Source of the DNA: DYFT01 sp041695085
GTDB taxonomy: Bacteria; Bacteroidota; Ignavibacteria; UBA10030
Direction of reading: 5' to 3'
Assembly (NCBI GenBank): GCA_041695085.1
Contig: JBGFRO010000019.1
Location: 62,001-126,000, forward strand
DNA length: 64,000 nucleotides
Under the pieces are notes generated by a model. The model was not told the DNA's origin. It did no database searches and worked only from the letters and a program-made list of their open reading frames with translations. Shown here piece by piece: positions 18,243-29,100 of the stretch. A program made the translations under genes and the position numbers. The first letter of the stretch is position 1. Each line of letters opens with the position of its first letter.

Positions 18243-19733
18243 TCAGATCGAAGCAGTTGTTGTATACACCCTCCCCGCTCCATCCTTTGCTTCGACCCTG
18301 ATCTCCTTTGCTCCGGCGGTCGGCTGCGCGTAGAACAAGTGATCGGTCTTGATCGGCTCGATCCATTTGTGCCGGCGCGGTAGGTCGGGTCCGGTAAAGA
18401 GCTTCACTGCCTCCGGATCGACGCCCTGCCGACGCTCCATCTCCCCTCTCCGAATTCCATCCTCATACCACATCACCTTCCACCGGGCATCGGCTCCCCA
18501 GATGTTCGCGAAGAACTCCTCCGGCAAAGCCGGATCCGTTCCTTTGGGATAGACTTTCATTTGCTCGTCAATCGGTTTGCCGGTCGATTTGTATCGCCAC
18601 GTCAGGTCGCTTCCGTTCACCTCATACACTGAGTATCCGTTCGGCGTGCCGTCGTGACAGATGTTCGCGGTCCACCACGCCCCGCACACCGCGCCGCTGA
18701 TGTGAATCTCCACACCGCCATCGCGCAGGTACTCACTTTCGTGTGTGTGTCCACACAGCACGTACGCCCTATATGGCTCGAGGATGCGATACATCAGTTC
18801 GCGATTGGTTACAACGATGGAGTTGCTCGGTTCCTTCGCGCCGGTACGCAGATGTTGTTCACAATACAGCGGAATGTGCATGAACACAACGACCGTTCCC
18901 CCTCTTTCAACCGTTGCTAAGTCGGCTTTGAGCCAATCGAGTTGCGTTTGATCGAGATAGCCGATGTACTTTCCGAACCAAAAGATGTTGTCCATCACAA
19001 CATAATGCACCTCTCCGCGGTTGAATGAGTAGTAGGGAGGACCAAAATGCTTGCGAAATGTTGCCGCGGAGGTTTCGTCTGTGCGCGCTTGAAGATCGAC
19101 ATCATGATTGCCCAATACCTGGAAGAATGGAATCGTCATCTCCTTTACCCCCTTCTCGTACTCTGGGAAATACTCGAGGCGATCGAACATGATATCGCCG
19201 CAAGCGACGCCGAACATCGGTTGGGCATCGAACTGGCGGCTCGTGGCGAACACATCGGGAACCGTCTCGCGCCTGAAGCGCATCATATCTGCATCGTCCA
19301 ACGTTTGCGGATCGGCGAGTTGAAAGAAGGCGTGTTTGGTGTCGGACACGGCCAGCCGCGCCAGATCAAACTGGACTGTTGCTTCTCCGTTTGCGTTTGG
19401 CTCGATAGCCCGATAGAACAAAGCCGTGCCGGTTGGGTTTTTGGGAATGGCGTATCCGGCCGGAAGGGAGAGGTAGACGAACTCCTGATTGGAGTTGGAG
19501 TGGAGCGTAAAGGTTCCTTCCGCATCAGTGCTGACGACGGAGACGCCGTCGGTCACTGCGACATGCGCCAAGCCTTTGCCCCGGCTTCGAACAACTCCTC
19601 GAATTCGAATCGGATCTACCGGCTTCAGAAAACGCATCATGGGGCGATATGGATCGGTAAAAATGTTTTCCGCGAACAGGAGAGAGGCGGTGGTGAATCC
19701 GGCTTGTTTTAGAAAGAGACGACGGTTCTGCAT
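18243..19733 (-). CDS. Tat-exported calcineurin-like metallophosphoesterase
   Basis: A 496-aa metallophosphoesterase. The N-terminus (MQNRRLFLKQAGFTTASLLFAEN) is a Tat-type signal. A small beta-sandwich domain of about 90 residues precedes the catalytic domain, whose metal motifs are QLADPQ (variant of DxH), GDIMFD, GNHD, MHIPLY and GHTHESEYL. A C-terminal beta domain follows (about residues 400-496). The first motif reads ADPQ rather than DxH, a common variation in this subfamily. Phosphodiesterase activity is likely but the substrate is unknown. It stands alone on the minus strand. Confidence 0.88.
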   Translation of the reverse strand: MQNRRLFLKQAGFTTASLLFAENIFTDPYRPMMRFLKPVDPIRIRGVVRSRGKGLAHVAVTDGVSVVSTDAEGTFTLHSNSNQEFVYLSLPAGYAIPKNPTGTALFYRAIEPNANGEATVQFDLARLAVSDTKHAFFQLADPQTLDDADMMRFRRETVPDVFATSRQFDAQPMFGVACGDIMFDRLEYFPEYEKGVKEMTIPFFQVLGNHDVDLQARTDETSAATFRKHFGPPYYSFNRGEVHYVVMDNIFWFGKYIGYLDQTQLDWLKADLATVERGGTVVVFMHIPLYCEQHLRTGAKEPSNSIVVTNRELMYRILEPYRAYVLCGHTHESEYLRDGGVEIHISGAVCGAWWTANICHDGTPNGYSVYEVNGSDLTWRYKSTGKPIDEQMKVYPKGTDPALPEEFFANIWGADARWKVMWYEDGIRRGEMERRQGVDPEAVKLFTGPDLPRRHKWIEPIKTDHLFYAQPTAGAKEIRVEAKDGAGRVYTTTASI

Positions 19734-19964
19734 GCGGTGAATGCTCCTCTTATTGGGGTGGCGATATATTCAACACGAACTATTGGAAGGGGGAGGCAGC
19801 AGCTGAGGGAACCTTCCCAAACAAAAGCGATGGGGATAACATAAAAAGAAAGGGAACGAGGGGCAAGCGAAGTTTGAGCAAATCCGCTTTCGTTGAATAT
19901 CCATCTCGATTTCTTTATTTTCTACGCCACAACCTGCCTCTCGATCGAAAGGAGAACCGCTCCG

Positions 19965-20747
19965 ATGAAAACTGTAATCTGGATACTTACTTGTCTCGCC
20001 CTGTTGAGTTGTGCACAGCGGGAACCGCAGACGGGGAAGATGATTGACCTTTCTCATCCTTACGATTCCACGACCATCTATTGGCCGACGGAAAAGGGAT
20101 TTGAATTCAGGAAAGGCTTTGAGGGTATGACGCCTGCCGGATATTATTATGCAGCGAACAGCTTCTGCTCACCCGAACACGGCGGTACGCACATCGACGC
20201 GCCGATTCATTTCCATGAAAACCGGAATACCGTCGACAAGATCCCCCTCGAGCAATTGATCGCACCCGGACTGGTGGTGGATGTCTCCGAAAAATGCAAG
20301 GTGAACCGTGATTATCTTGTTCAAGTGGAAGACTTCACCGCTTGGGAGAAGCGGAACGGTTTGTTTGTGAGCAACGCGATTGTGTTGATTCGAACAGGCT
20401 TTGGAGAATATTGGCCGAATCGACGAGAGTATCTCGGCACCGACGAACGCGGTCCTGAGGCCGTCGCGAAGCTGCATTTTCCGGGCCTTCATCCCGACGC
20501 GGCCCACTGGCTTGTGAATGTCCGAAAGATCAAGGCGGTCGGCATCGACACGCCGAGTATTGATTATGGTCAGTCGAAGGATTTCAAAAGTCATGTAACG
20601 CTCTTCGCGCAAAACGTACCCGCTCTGGAAAACGTTGCCAACCTGGACCAGCTCCCAGAGAAAGGATTCACCATCATCGCGTTGCCGATGAAAATTGCCG
20701 GCGGAAGCGGCGGTCCGGTGCGGATAGTAGCTTTGATGAATCAGTAA
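19965..20747 (+). CDS. Cyclase-family (kynurenine formamidase-like) lipoprotein
   Basis: A 260-aa metal-dependent hydrolase of the cyclase family. The signature SPEHGGTHIDAPIHF carries the metal-binding HxGTHxDxPxH pattern. The start at 19965 is preferred over 19893 because of an AAAGGAGA ribosome site and because it begins a lipoprotein signal (LALLSCAQ). Lipidation suggests an envelope location, unlike cytosolic kynurenine formamidases, so the substrate may differ. It is probably monocistronic: the reverse-strand gene is upstream and typA lies ~200 bp downstream. Confidence 0.85.
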   Translation: MKTVIWILTCLALLSCAQREPQTGKMIDLSHPYDSTTIYWPTEKGFEFRKGFEGMTPAGYYYAANSFCSPEHGGTHIDAPIHFHENRNTVDKIPLEQLIAPGLVVDVSEKCKVNRDYLVQVEDFTAWEKRNGLFVSNAIVLIRTGFGEYWPNRREYLGTDERGPEAVAKLHFPGLHPDAAHWLVNVRKIKAVGIDTPSIDYGQSKDFKSHVTLFAQNVPALENVANLDQLPEKGFTIIALPMKIAGGSGGPVRIVALMNQ

Positions 20748-20956
20748 CAAACAGAAACAAGAGACGGAATAGTATAACTCAAGATAGTACATCATCCACG
20801 AAGACCAAAATCCGCGAAGCGGCTCCTCTCCGAGACGCCTCGTTGGTTTTGATTTCTCCCCAATTCCTTGTATCTTTGCCGTGCCTCTGGCTCGCTGCCA
20901 TCGTTTTCTTGAAGGCTCGATGCGACCCGAGGCATTTTTATTCTTTACCGCACACT

Positions 20957-22804
20957 ATGAACAAGAGAAACGATATCCGCAACATCGCTATTATTGCTCA
21001 TGTCGATCACGGCAAAACGACGCTGGTCGATCATATGTTGCGTCAAACGGGAACGTTCCGCGCCAACCAGGAGGTTGGGACACGCGTGATGGATTCAAAC
21101 GACCTCGAACGTGAGCGAGGCATCACCATTCTGGCAAAGAACACCGCTGTCTTTTATAAAGCAGGGGATGGACGAGAAGTCAAGATCAACATCGTCGATA
21201 CGCCGGGGCATGCGGATTTTGCGGGAGAGGTGGAGCGGACGCTCAAAATGGTCGATGGCGTGCTTCTCCTTGTCGATGCCGCAGAAGGTCCGCTCCCCGG
21301 TACCAAGTTTGTACTGAAAAAATCGCTGGAGCTCGATCTTCAACCGATTGTGGTCATTAATAAAATCGACCGAAAGGACGCGCGGCCGCACGAGGTGTTG
21401 GATGAAGTGTTCGAACTCTTCCTTTCGCTTGGAGCGAACGACCATCAACTCGATTTCCCGACGGTGTACTGCATCGCGAAGCAAGGGATTGCGAAGCGTG
21501 AACTCGAGGAAGAGAGCAACTCCCTTGAGCCGCTCTTCGACGCAATACTCACCAAGGTTCCTCCACCTCCCGGCGACACGACGCTTCCCTTCAAGATGCT
21601 GGTAACGACCATCGACTACAACGATTACCTTGGCCGACTCGGCATTGGACGGATTGTTCAAGGAACGATCCGTCTCGGGGCCCCGATGAAGATTGTGCAC
21701 CGCGACGGTCGCGTGGAGGATGCGCGCGTCACGAAGATCTATTCCTTTGAGGGGTTGAAGCGTATCGAGGTGAACGAAGCCGGAGCGGGGGACATTGTGG
21801 CCCTCGCCGGAATGGAAGACGTTGAGATCGGCGAGACCATTGCCGATGCGAGTGATACAGAACCGTTACCGTTTGTGTCGATTGATGAGCCGACGCTCTC
21901 GATGAACTTCGTCGTTAACAATTCGCCGTTCGCGGGACAGGAGGGGAAGTACGTAACGACCCGCAATCTTGGCGAGCGGTTGGCGCGTGAGCTCCGCTCG
22001 AACGTCGCCCTTCGCGTGGAACTGACAGAGTCTCCCGATGTCTTCAAGGTCAGCGGTCGGGGTGAACTCCACCTTGCCATTCTGATCGAGACGATGCGGC
22101 GTGAGGGGTACGAGTTCCAGGTCTCCCGCCCCGAAGTGATCTACAAGCGGATCGACGACGTTCTTTCCGAACCGATGGAGCATGTGATCGTTGACGTGCC
22201 GGATGAATTCGTCGGTGCGATTATCGAAAATCTCGGCAAACGCAAGGGGGAGATGAGGCACATGGTGCAGGTTCAGGGAAATACGAGGATCGAATTCCTT
22301 GTCCCTGCGCGGGGGTTGATCGGCTTCCGGTCGGAGTTTATGACGCAAACCAAGGGAACAGGGATTCTTCATCACAATTTTCATGGCTATGAGCCGTTCA
22401 AGGGGGAGATAGCACATCGAACGCGGGGAGCTTTGGTCGCGTTGGAGGAGGGGGTGGCGGTGGCGTATGCGATGTGGAAATTACAGGAACGATCGATGTT
22501 CTTTATCGAGCCGGGGACCCGAGTCTACGCAGGAATGATCGTTGGCGAGAATTCGCGTGAGCAAGACATGGTCGTCAACGTCTGCAAGACCAAACAGCTC
22601 ACGAACATGCGTGCCTCAGGAGCAGATGAAGCTGTTCGCCTCGAACCACCGCGGCTCTTCACGCTTGAGCAAGCGATCGAATGGATCGCGGACGACGAGT
22701 ACGTTGAAGTGACTCCTCAGTCTATCCGCCTCCGAAAGAAGTACCTCGACCACAACGAGCGCAACAGGATGTCGAAGAAGAAAGCAGAGCTGGTCGAGGT
22801 CTAA
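20957..22804 (+). CDS. typA: Ribosome-associated translational GTPase TypA/BipA
   Basis: The 615-aa product has the G1 motif AHVDHGKTT, the switch segment RERGITI, G3 DTPGHADF and G4 NKID, followed by EF-G-like domains and the BipA C-terminal domain. Length is normal for the family. TypA binds the ribosome and aids subunit assembly and stress adaptation. The ATG at 20957 directly precedes the conserved NIAIIAHVDHG start; the frame is open upstream to 20843, but that extension is not family-like. Confidence 0.95.
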   Translation: MNKRNDIRNIAIIAHVDHGKTTLVDHMLRQTGTFRANQEVGTRVMDSNDLERERGITILAKNTAVFYKAGDGREVKINIVDTPGHADFAGEVERTLKMVDGVLLLVDAAEGPLPGTKFVLKKSLELDLQPIVVINKIDRKDARPHEVLDEVFELFLSLGANDHQLDFPTVYCIAKQGIAKRELEEESNSLEPLFDAILTKVPPPPGDTTLPFKMLVTTIDYNDYLGRLGIGRIVQGTIRLGAPMKIVHRDGRVEDARVTKIYSFEGLKRIEVNEAGAGDIVALAGMEDVEIGETIADASDTEPLPFVSIDEPTLSMNFVVNNSPFAGQEGKYVTTRNLGERLARELRSNVALRVELTESPDVFKVSGRGELHLAILIETMRREGYEFQVSRPEVIYKRIDDVLSEPMEHVIVDVPDEFVGAIIENLGKRKGEMRHMVQVQGNTRIEFLVPARGLIGFRSEFMTQTKGTGILHHNFHGYEPFKGEIAHRTRGALVALEEGVAVAYAMWKLQERSMFFIEPGTRVYAGMIVGENSREQDMVVNVCKTKQLTNMRASGADEAVRLEPPRLFTLEQAIEWIADDEYVEVTPQSIRLRKKYLDHNERNRMSKKKAELVEV

Positions 22805-22815
22805 CGGCGTTCACT

Positions 22816-23982
22816 ATGTTCTCTGCACGGACAGAGTGGGACTTTCGACCGACCGATCTTACTGCGCATCTCGCAGACCTTCGCGCGCGCGGTGTGGAGG
22901 TGATCGATCTCACCGAGTCGAATCCGACACGGTGCGGTTTCGACTACCATCCCCACCTCACACTCGACCCTCTCTCCACCCGCCGTTCTCTTGTGTATGA
23001 ACCGCATCCAAAGGGGATCCTCCTTGCCCGGAGGGCAATTGCGGATTTCTATGCACATCAGGGAATCAAGGTTGATCCTGAACGGATATTTCTGACAGCC
23101 GGAACGAGCGAGGCGTACACATTTTTGTTTCGACTTCTCTGCAATGGCCGCGACTCCGTTATCCTCCCCAAACCCGGCTATCCGTTGCTTGATTATTTGT
23201 GCCAGATCAACGATGTGTTGCCGCGCCACGTCCACCTGCGGCGCGAGGAGGGCTGGAAGTATGACCTTGAACTCATCAGTGTGGAGCTGGCAGCACGCTC
23301 GAAGGCGCTTGTGTTGATTCATCCGAATAATCCCACAGGATCGTACGTTCGGTCACCCGAACGAGAGCAGATCTGCGCAATGGTCAGTGCCTCTCATTCA
23401 GCGCTGATCGTCGATGAAGTTTTTCATGCGTTTGACCTGTCGAAGAATACGCCGGCCCCGAGTTTTGCCTCAACGGATGAGTGTTTGACCTTTACCCTGA
23501 ACGGCATTTCGAAGCTTCTCGGATTGCCCCAGCTCAAGTTGGCCTGGATTGTGGTGTCGGGTCCGCCGGAGGAGATTGAAGACGCTCTCCGGCGATTGGA
23601 GGTCATCGGCGATCTTTTTCTTTCCGTATCAACTCCGGTACAGCAAGCCCTGCCGGTTCTCTTGCAAGATCCCGCGGGGATGATGGAACAGATCCGTTCT
23701 CGTCTCCGGAAGAATGCTCTACGACTCACTGAGCTTTCTAACTCCCATCCCGCGATCGAGGTTGCTTTGCCGGAGGGAGGATGGCATGCACTCATCACAC
23801 TGCCGTTAGCGCGTTCGGCGCACGATTGGTCGCTCCACTTGCTCGATGTGCACCAGACGCTCGTGCATCCGGGAGAGTTATTTGACTTCGAGGAAGAAGG
23901 GATTGTCGTCGTGAGTTTACTGCAGAAGCAGGATATCTTTGAGGAGGGGATCGAAAGGATCGCCGATGCGGTTGCTGTTTGA
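22816..23982 (+). CDS. Pyridoxal-phosphate aminotransferase, class I/II fold
   Basis: A 388-aa fold-type I aminotransferase. Visible motifs are LTESNPTRCG near the N-terminus, the cofactor-phosphate region AGTSEAY, HPNNPTG, VDEVFHAF, the Schiff-base lysine in NGISKLLGLP, and a C-terminal substrate-carboxylate region. It resembles enzymes annotated as alanine, aspartate or related aminotransferases, but the exact substrate cannot be assigned. It starts 11 bp after typA and may be co-transcribed with it. Confidence 0.9.
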   Translation: MFSARTEWDFRPTDLTAHLADLRARGVEVIDLTESNPTRCGFDYHPHLTLDPLSTRRSLVYEPHPKGILLARRAIADFYAHQGIKVDPERIFLTAGTSEAYTFLFRLLCNGRDSVILPKPGYPLLDYLCQINDVLPRHVHLRREEGWKYDLELISVELAARSKALVLIHPNNPTGSYVRSPEREQICAMVSASHSALIVDEVFHAFDLSKNTPAPSFASTDECLTFTLNGISKLLGLPQLKLAWIVVSGPPEEIEDALRRLEVIGDLFLSVSTPVQQALPVLLQDPAGMMEQIRSRLRKNALRLTELSNSHPAIEVALPEGGWHALITLPLARSAHDWSLHLLDVHQTLVHPGELFDFEEEGIVVVSLLQKQDIFEEGIERIADAVAV

Positions 23983-24082
23983 GTGGCTTGTTGGTATATT
24001 GTGCGGTGATTTTTGTGTTGCGTTGATTGTACAAGGAGCGGAGATGAAGAAGACGATCCCCTTTTACTTCAGAGGTGGAACT

Positions 24083-24157
24083 GGACGCTTAGCTCAGCTG
24101 GTTCAGAGCGCCGCCCTTACAAGGCGGAGGTCGTAGGTTCGATCCCTACAGCGTCCA
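24083..24157 (+). tRNA. tRNA-Val (anticodon TAC)
   Basis: A full cloverleaf can be drawn by eye. The acceptor GGACGCT pairs with AGCGTCC, the D-arm has GCTC/GAGC, the anticodon stem CCGCC/GGCGG encloses loop CTTACAA (anticodon TAC, valine GUA/GUN codons), and the T-arm has GTAGG TTCGATC CCTAC. The 3' CCA is not encoded. A 9-bp hairpin (CAATTTGGC/GCCAAATTG, 24197-24238) lies 40 bp downstream and may help termination. The rest of the gap to 24570 shows no gene. Confidence 0.96.
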
Positions 24158-24570
24158 CATAGTATGTCTTATCCCACTCAACGGCAGCGGGGTTTTCAAT
24201 TTGGCAGTCCCCCAAAAAGAAGGTCGGGAGCCAAATTGGAATAAGGCAGAGATTGCAGCGCCTCTCGCTCGATTGGCGTCTGGGCCGTTCCCATCGTCCC
24301 TGTGATTGCATCCAGAAGAGAGAATCCTTCGTCGTGTCGCCCTCCTTTAAGTGCCTTTCTGGTAGGACCTGACAGTTCAAGATTGCCGAGCCGAGAAAAA
24401 AGTGTACATTCTTCTTGATTTGGACGGAACTCATCTCTTCTTTCGATAATAAAACATCCCTTCCGTATGGGTCTACACTTTGACGGCCATCACGTCGTGC
24501 TTCGGAAAAATTTTTATCTTATCTGCCGGTTCTCCCAACACTCATCACCATCATGGAAAGATGGCCGACC

Positions 24571-25278
24571 ATGAATGCACAGGAACAGACCAAACAATTT
24601 CGTAATCTCAACATCCTCTTTGTGGATGACGACCCGGCATTCTCCAAACCGATTGCAATGGTACTTCACAAAGGGTTCGGACACAACACGAAGCTGGTCA
24701 CCTCTATGCTTCAGGCCTACACGGAAATCCAGCGGAGTAATTTCGACATCGTCCTGCTCGATTATAAGCTCGCTGACGGGAGCGGGCTGGAAGTGCTCCA
24801 GTGGATGAAGGAACATTCGGTCGATATGCCGGTTATTCTCATCACCGGATACGGCTGCGAGGAGGTCGCTGTTGAAGCTATGAAGCTTGGCGCTTATGAT
24901 TATGTGAACAAGATGCACGTCTCGTTCGATTTTATCCCGAACCTTATCCATTCGACGGTCGAACGCCACCTCGTCATCAAGCAGCAGAGACAGCGGAATA
25001 CGGCGATTCAGGCGTTTCAGAATGCCGTGGAGTCGAGCCTTTTCCTCATTAAACAATCCATCTCCAACATTCAATTAAGACTGACGGAATACAAAGAGGT
25101 TTCCCATAACGTCGGAATTTCGGAAGAGCATCTTGAGACGACCTTAAGCGCGATCGAACAGGAAACTCGGATCATGAGCGAGACCATCGCTTCGTTGAAC
25201 GACCTGAACGAGTTGCTCTCGCAAGAGCGATCGGGCGAACAAACTCATTCCCGCCATCCGAGCAGCAACACATCGTGA
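24571..25278 (+). CDS. Response regulator with C-terminal helical domain
   Basis: Residues ~15-135 form a receiver domain: acidic pair in FVDDDP, phosphoacceptor Asp in VLLDYKL, Thr/Ser region LITGYG, and a Lys near YVNKMH. The rest (~140-235) is a helical segment with no DNA-binding motif, resembling a kinase dimerisation hairpin without a catalytic domain. The protein is a close paralogue of the one at 38066-38857, sharing GLEVLQWM and EAMKLGAYDYV. The start at 24571 (MNAQEQ) is preferred, with 24553 as an alternative. Confidence 0.82.
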   Translation: MNAQEQTKQFRNLNILFVDDDPAFSKPIAMVLHKGFGHNTKLVTSMLQAYTEIQRSNFDIVLLDYKLADGSGLEVLQWMKEHSVDMPVILITGYGCEEVAVEAMKLGAYDYVNKMHVSFDFIPNLIHSTVERHLVIKQQRQRNTAIQAFQNAVESSLFLIKQSISNIQLRLTEYKEVSHNVGISEEHLETTLSAIEQETRIMSETIASLNDLNELLSQERSGEQTHSRHPSSNTS

Positions 25279-25727
25279 TGCAGGGGAGCGAGCATCGCCC
25301 TCACGCCACCTCCTCTCGCTCTCTCTCGACGCGTCGACTTTCGGGTTGACATTCACTCGCGGTCTCGTTTCTTTCCCACGAAAACCGCCTCCGCTTCTTC
25401 TCCTCTTTCACCTCAACCAATCGTAGTAATTCATCGAATGGGTCAACGTTCTTCACGGCGGTATCCTTACGGGCCTACTTGTCGGTAAAGAATCAAACGA
25501 GGCAGCGGCGTTCGGGTTCTGGACGAACTTGAAATGGATTCGCCTTTGCCAATGCGCTTGTATGAGCTCGAAATCCTGAAGAGAACCCCCTTTCAATTGT
25601 GTAACCACAGCTGCAGTATCTCTTCTTTGCATTTTCTCCCGAATCGTCTTATACTTACTTACTCGCCATCGCGAAACTTCTCGCCACGAGGCGTTCCTTA
25701 CAGAAAACACTTGCAACCACCAGTCCC
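25279..25727. other. 449-bp gap without a convincing gene
   Basis: No ORF in this stretch has family-like sequence or a ribosome site; a minus-strand frame near 25453-25716 is open but has odd composition. The gap probably holds the promoter of the receiver-kinase pair that follows. I could not identify specific promoter elements. Confidence 0.5.
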
Positions 25728-26105
25728 GTGAAATCCATAGCCTTGATCGAGGATAACAAGGATAATCGCCTACTTGTTCGCGCTTTGTTGGAAGGATATT
25801 ATATTCTGAAGGACTATGAGACCGGCTTCGAAGCGATGGAGGGTTTGAAGTCGTTCACTCCTGACCTTATCTTGCTCGATATTTCCTTGCCGGGCATGGA
25901 TGGCGTGGAAGTGTTAACGCGCATCCGCAGCGAAGAACGACTCCGGAGTATTCCTATTGTGGCGCTCACAGCGCATGCGATGAGCGGCGACCGCGAGCGA
26001 TATCTTGCGGCGGGTTTCGACGAGTATGTTCCTAAACCTATCGTGGAGGAAGAAGAACTCCTTCAAACGATCGCCCGACTTCTGGACCATCCTCGTCAGT
26101 CATGA
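25728..26105 (+). CDS. Single-domain CheY-like receiver
   Basis: A 125-aa stand-alone receiver domain: acidic residues in IEDNKDN, phosphoacceptor Asp in LILLDISLPGMDG, Thr in ALTAHA, and Lys in YVPKPI. It has no output domain, so it would act as a phosphorelay shuttle or by protein contact. The start is GTG. Its stop overlaps the start of the large sensor kinase (ATGA), so the pair is likely co-translated and may form a cognate system. Confidence 0.9.
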   Translation: MKSIALIEDNKDNRLLVRALLEGYYILKDYETGFEAMEGLKSFTPDLILLDISLPGMDGVEVLTRIRSEERLRSIPIVALTAHAMSGDRERYLAAGFDEYVPKPIVEEEELLQTIARLLDHPRQS

Positions 26106-29100
26106 TCGCGCCGGCTTTTCTTTTGTCAGGGACGTACAACGTCTGTATGGAAGTATCTCTACTTCGGTCTTCCTCCCGCCTCCAAGCAGGTTTCCTTCTC
26201 CTGTTGGTAGCATGGGTGATCTGCTTCCCCTCGTCACTCTGGACCCAGCCCCGTACTCCCCCAAGACCGGTCGATATCGCATCGGACTACATCGTCGATC
26301 ATTGGTTATCCGAAGATGGGTTGCCGCAGAACTCGATCAATGCCATCCAGCAAACGCGCGATGGATATCTTTGGCTGACAACCTATGACGGACTTGTGCG
26401 CTTCAACGGTGTGGAGTTCAAGGTCTTCAACGGCGGCACCGTTCCCGAAATGAAGAGCAATCGCACGCTGGCTCTTTGTGAGGATCGCAACGGAACGCTC
26501 TGGATCGGCACCGAGCGTGGAGGTCTTTTATCGTATCGCGAGGGAGTGTTTCGCTCGTACACCTCCAAGGATGGCCTGGCGGACGATGTCGTTGTGAACC
26601 TCTATGAGGATTCCCACGGTACCCTCTGGGTGGGAACCAGCCAGGGCGGCGTTTCGCGCATCAAGAATGGCGAGTTCCTCCCTCCATTGACCACTGAGGA
26701 TGGACTGAATGGAAATCTTGCTGGGGCGTTCTTCGAAGAATCGAACGGAACCATATGGATTGGAACCGACCGCGGCATCAACAGAATTGTGGAGGGAAGA
26801 ATCTTGCGCGACCGGGAATTTCCCGAAGTCCTTGTTACTTCCATCACCGGCGATTCACGCGGTTCCATCTGGGTGTGTACCAGCAGCGGCCTCTATCGCT
26901 GGCGCAGCGGCCGGTGGGCGCGCTATACAGAACGGGAGGGACTGCTCGACCATCGGCTCTCGATGACAAAAGAAGATCGGGATGGAAACCTATGGATAGG
27001 CACGTGGAGCGGGATCAATGTTCTGGTAGAAGGTACGTGGCGCTCATACAGTTGGTCGAATGGATCCTCATACAGCGATGTCAAGGCCATCTATCAGGAT
27101 CGCGAGCACAATATCTGGCTCGGCACGAACGGCGGCGGACTGCTCCGGCTCAAGAAAAGAAACGTGCGAGTTCTTTCTGCACGTGACGGTATTGCTCACG
27201 ATATCATCCTACCCATTCTGCAAGACAGGTCGGGGTCGATGTGGATCGGCACCAATTGTGGTGGCGTTACACGCATCAAGGATGGCGTGTTTACCACGTT
27301 TACAACAAAGAATGGTCTCACCAACGACTGCGTCTGGTCGCTTTGTGAGGATTCCGAAGGAGCCATCTGGATCGGCACGTGGGGGGGAGGTGTCTCGCGC
27401 TACAAAAATGGCATTATGGCTCCTATCGGATCAAGCATCGGTCTTCCCAACGACGTGGTGTTTTCGATGTATGAAGATCGGCAGCGAAATCTGTGGTTCG
27501 GTACTGCTGCCGGCCTCAAGAGGTATCGGAACGGCTCGATCACGAAATTCACCATAGAACATGGTCTGCCGCATAACGAAGTGCGTGTCATCACCGAAGA
27601 CCGGTCAGGTGCGCTTTGGTTTGGAACGTTAGGCGGAGTGGCGCGCTACAAGGATGGAACGTTCACATCCTACACAACGCAAGAGGGTCTTTCTCACGGT
27701 CATGTGCGGGCGATCTACGAGGATCGATCCGAGCCCGGCACGCTCTGGATCGGAACGTACGGAGGAGGTTTGAATCGATTCAAGGACGGCACGTTCTCCA
27801 TCATTACAGTCAAGGAGGGATTGTTCGACAACGGCGTCTTCCACATCCTCGAGGATGAGCGCGGTTGGTTTTGGATGAGTTGCAACCAGGGCATCTTCCG
27901 AGTCAAGAAGGACGAATTGGTGCAAGTCGCAAATGGAATCAGGTCAACTGTCACGTCAGTAGCGTACGGCAAATCGGAGGGCATGCTCAACAAGGAATGT
28001 AACGGTGGCTTTCAACCTGCGGGTTGGAAGGCAACGAACGGGACCTTCTGGTTCCCGACGGTTAAAGGCGTTGTTGTGATCGATCCGAATCGCATCACAG
28101 AGAACCCGATTCAGCCCACCGTCGTCATCGAGCATTTGCTGGTTGAAGGGAGCGACTTTGTGCTTTCCGCCGAACCAAAACTCCCCCCAGGAAGGGACCG
28201 TTTCGAGCTTCACTATGCAGCCCTCACCTTCTCGGCGCGCGAACGAACGCAATACCGGTTTAAATTGGAAGGGTATGATCGAGACTGGGTGAACGCCGGC
28301 AATCGTCGCGTTGCCTATTACACGAATATTCCGCCGGGAGTATACACGTTCCGTGTGATCGCTGCAAATGAGGATGGCGTTTGGAACATGGAGGGGGCCG
28401 CTCTCCGGTTCGAAGTGGAGCCGTTCTTTTACCAGACTCGCGTGTTCTATGCCTTGTGTGCTGTCGGTGTCATCGGCATATGGCTGGCATTCTACTTTGC
28501 GCGCGTTCGCCATCTGATTCGACAAAACGAGGAATTGGAAGAGCGGGTGGCGCTTCGCACGGAAGAAGTTGTCGAGCAAAAGAACAAACTTGCTCGGGTA
28601 AACGAAGAACTGAATTCATTGCTCGCGCGCCTCGAGCAAAAGTCGAGACAACTCGAACTCTCCAAGGTTCGGGCAGAAGAGGCGAACAATGCAAAAAGTC
28701 AGTTTCTGGCGATCGTCAGTCACGAACTCCGTACCCCACTCAACTCCGTCATCGGTTTTACGAACATTCTTCTCAAACGCAAGCGAGGCAAATTGGATGA
28801 GGAGGATCTCCTCTACCTCGAACGGATCCTCGAGAACGGCAAACACCTCCTTACGCTCATCAACGGTGTGCTGGATCTCTCCAAGATTGAGGCAGGAAAA
28901 GGCGACTTGATGATTGAACGCGTCTGCCTCAACAACCTCATCCGGGATACCGTTGGACAGCTTGAGGGACGCCTCGGTGAGAAGGATATACGGCTCTTTG
29001 TCGACCTTCCACCGGAAGAGGTATTCTTCCACACCGATCAGGGAAAACTCAAACAGATTCTTATTAACCTCCTTGGTAATGCCATCAAATTTACCGACCA

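Noticed and set aside
24117..24434. Minus-strand ORF ending VGIEPTTSAL
   Set aside because: The C-terminal string is the well-known false translation of sequence antisense to a tRNA; here it overlaps tRNA-Val.
25453..25716. Minus-strand 87-aa ORF in the gap before the receiver gene
   Set aside because: Composition is not protein-like, there is no ribosome site, and the position suits a promoter region.
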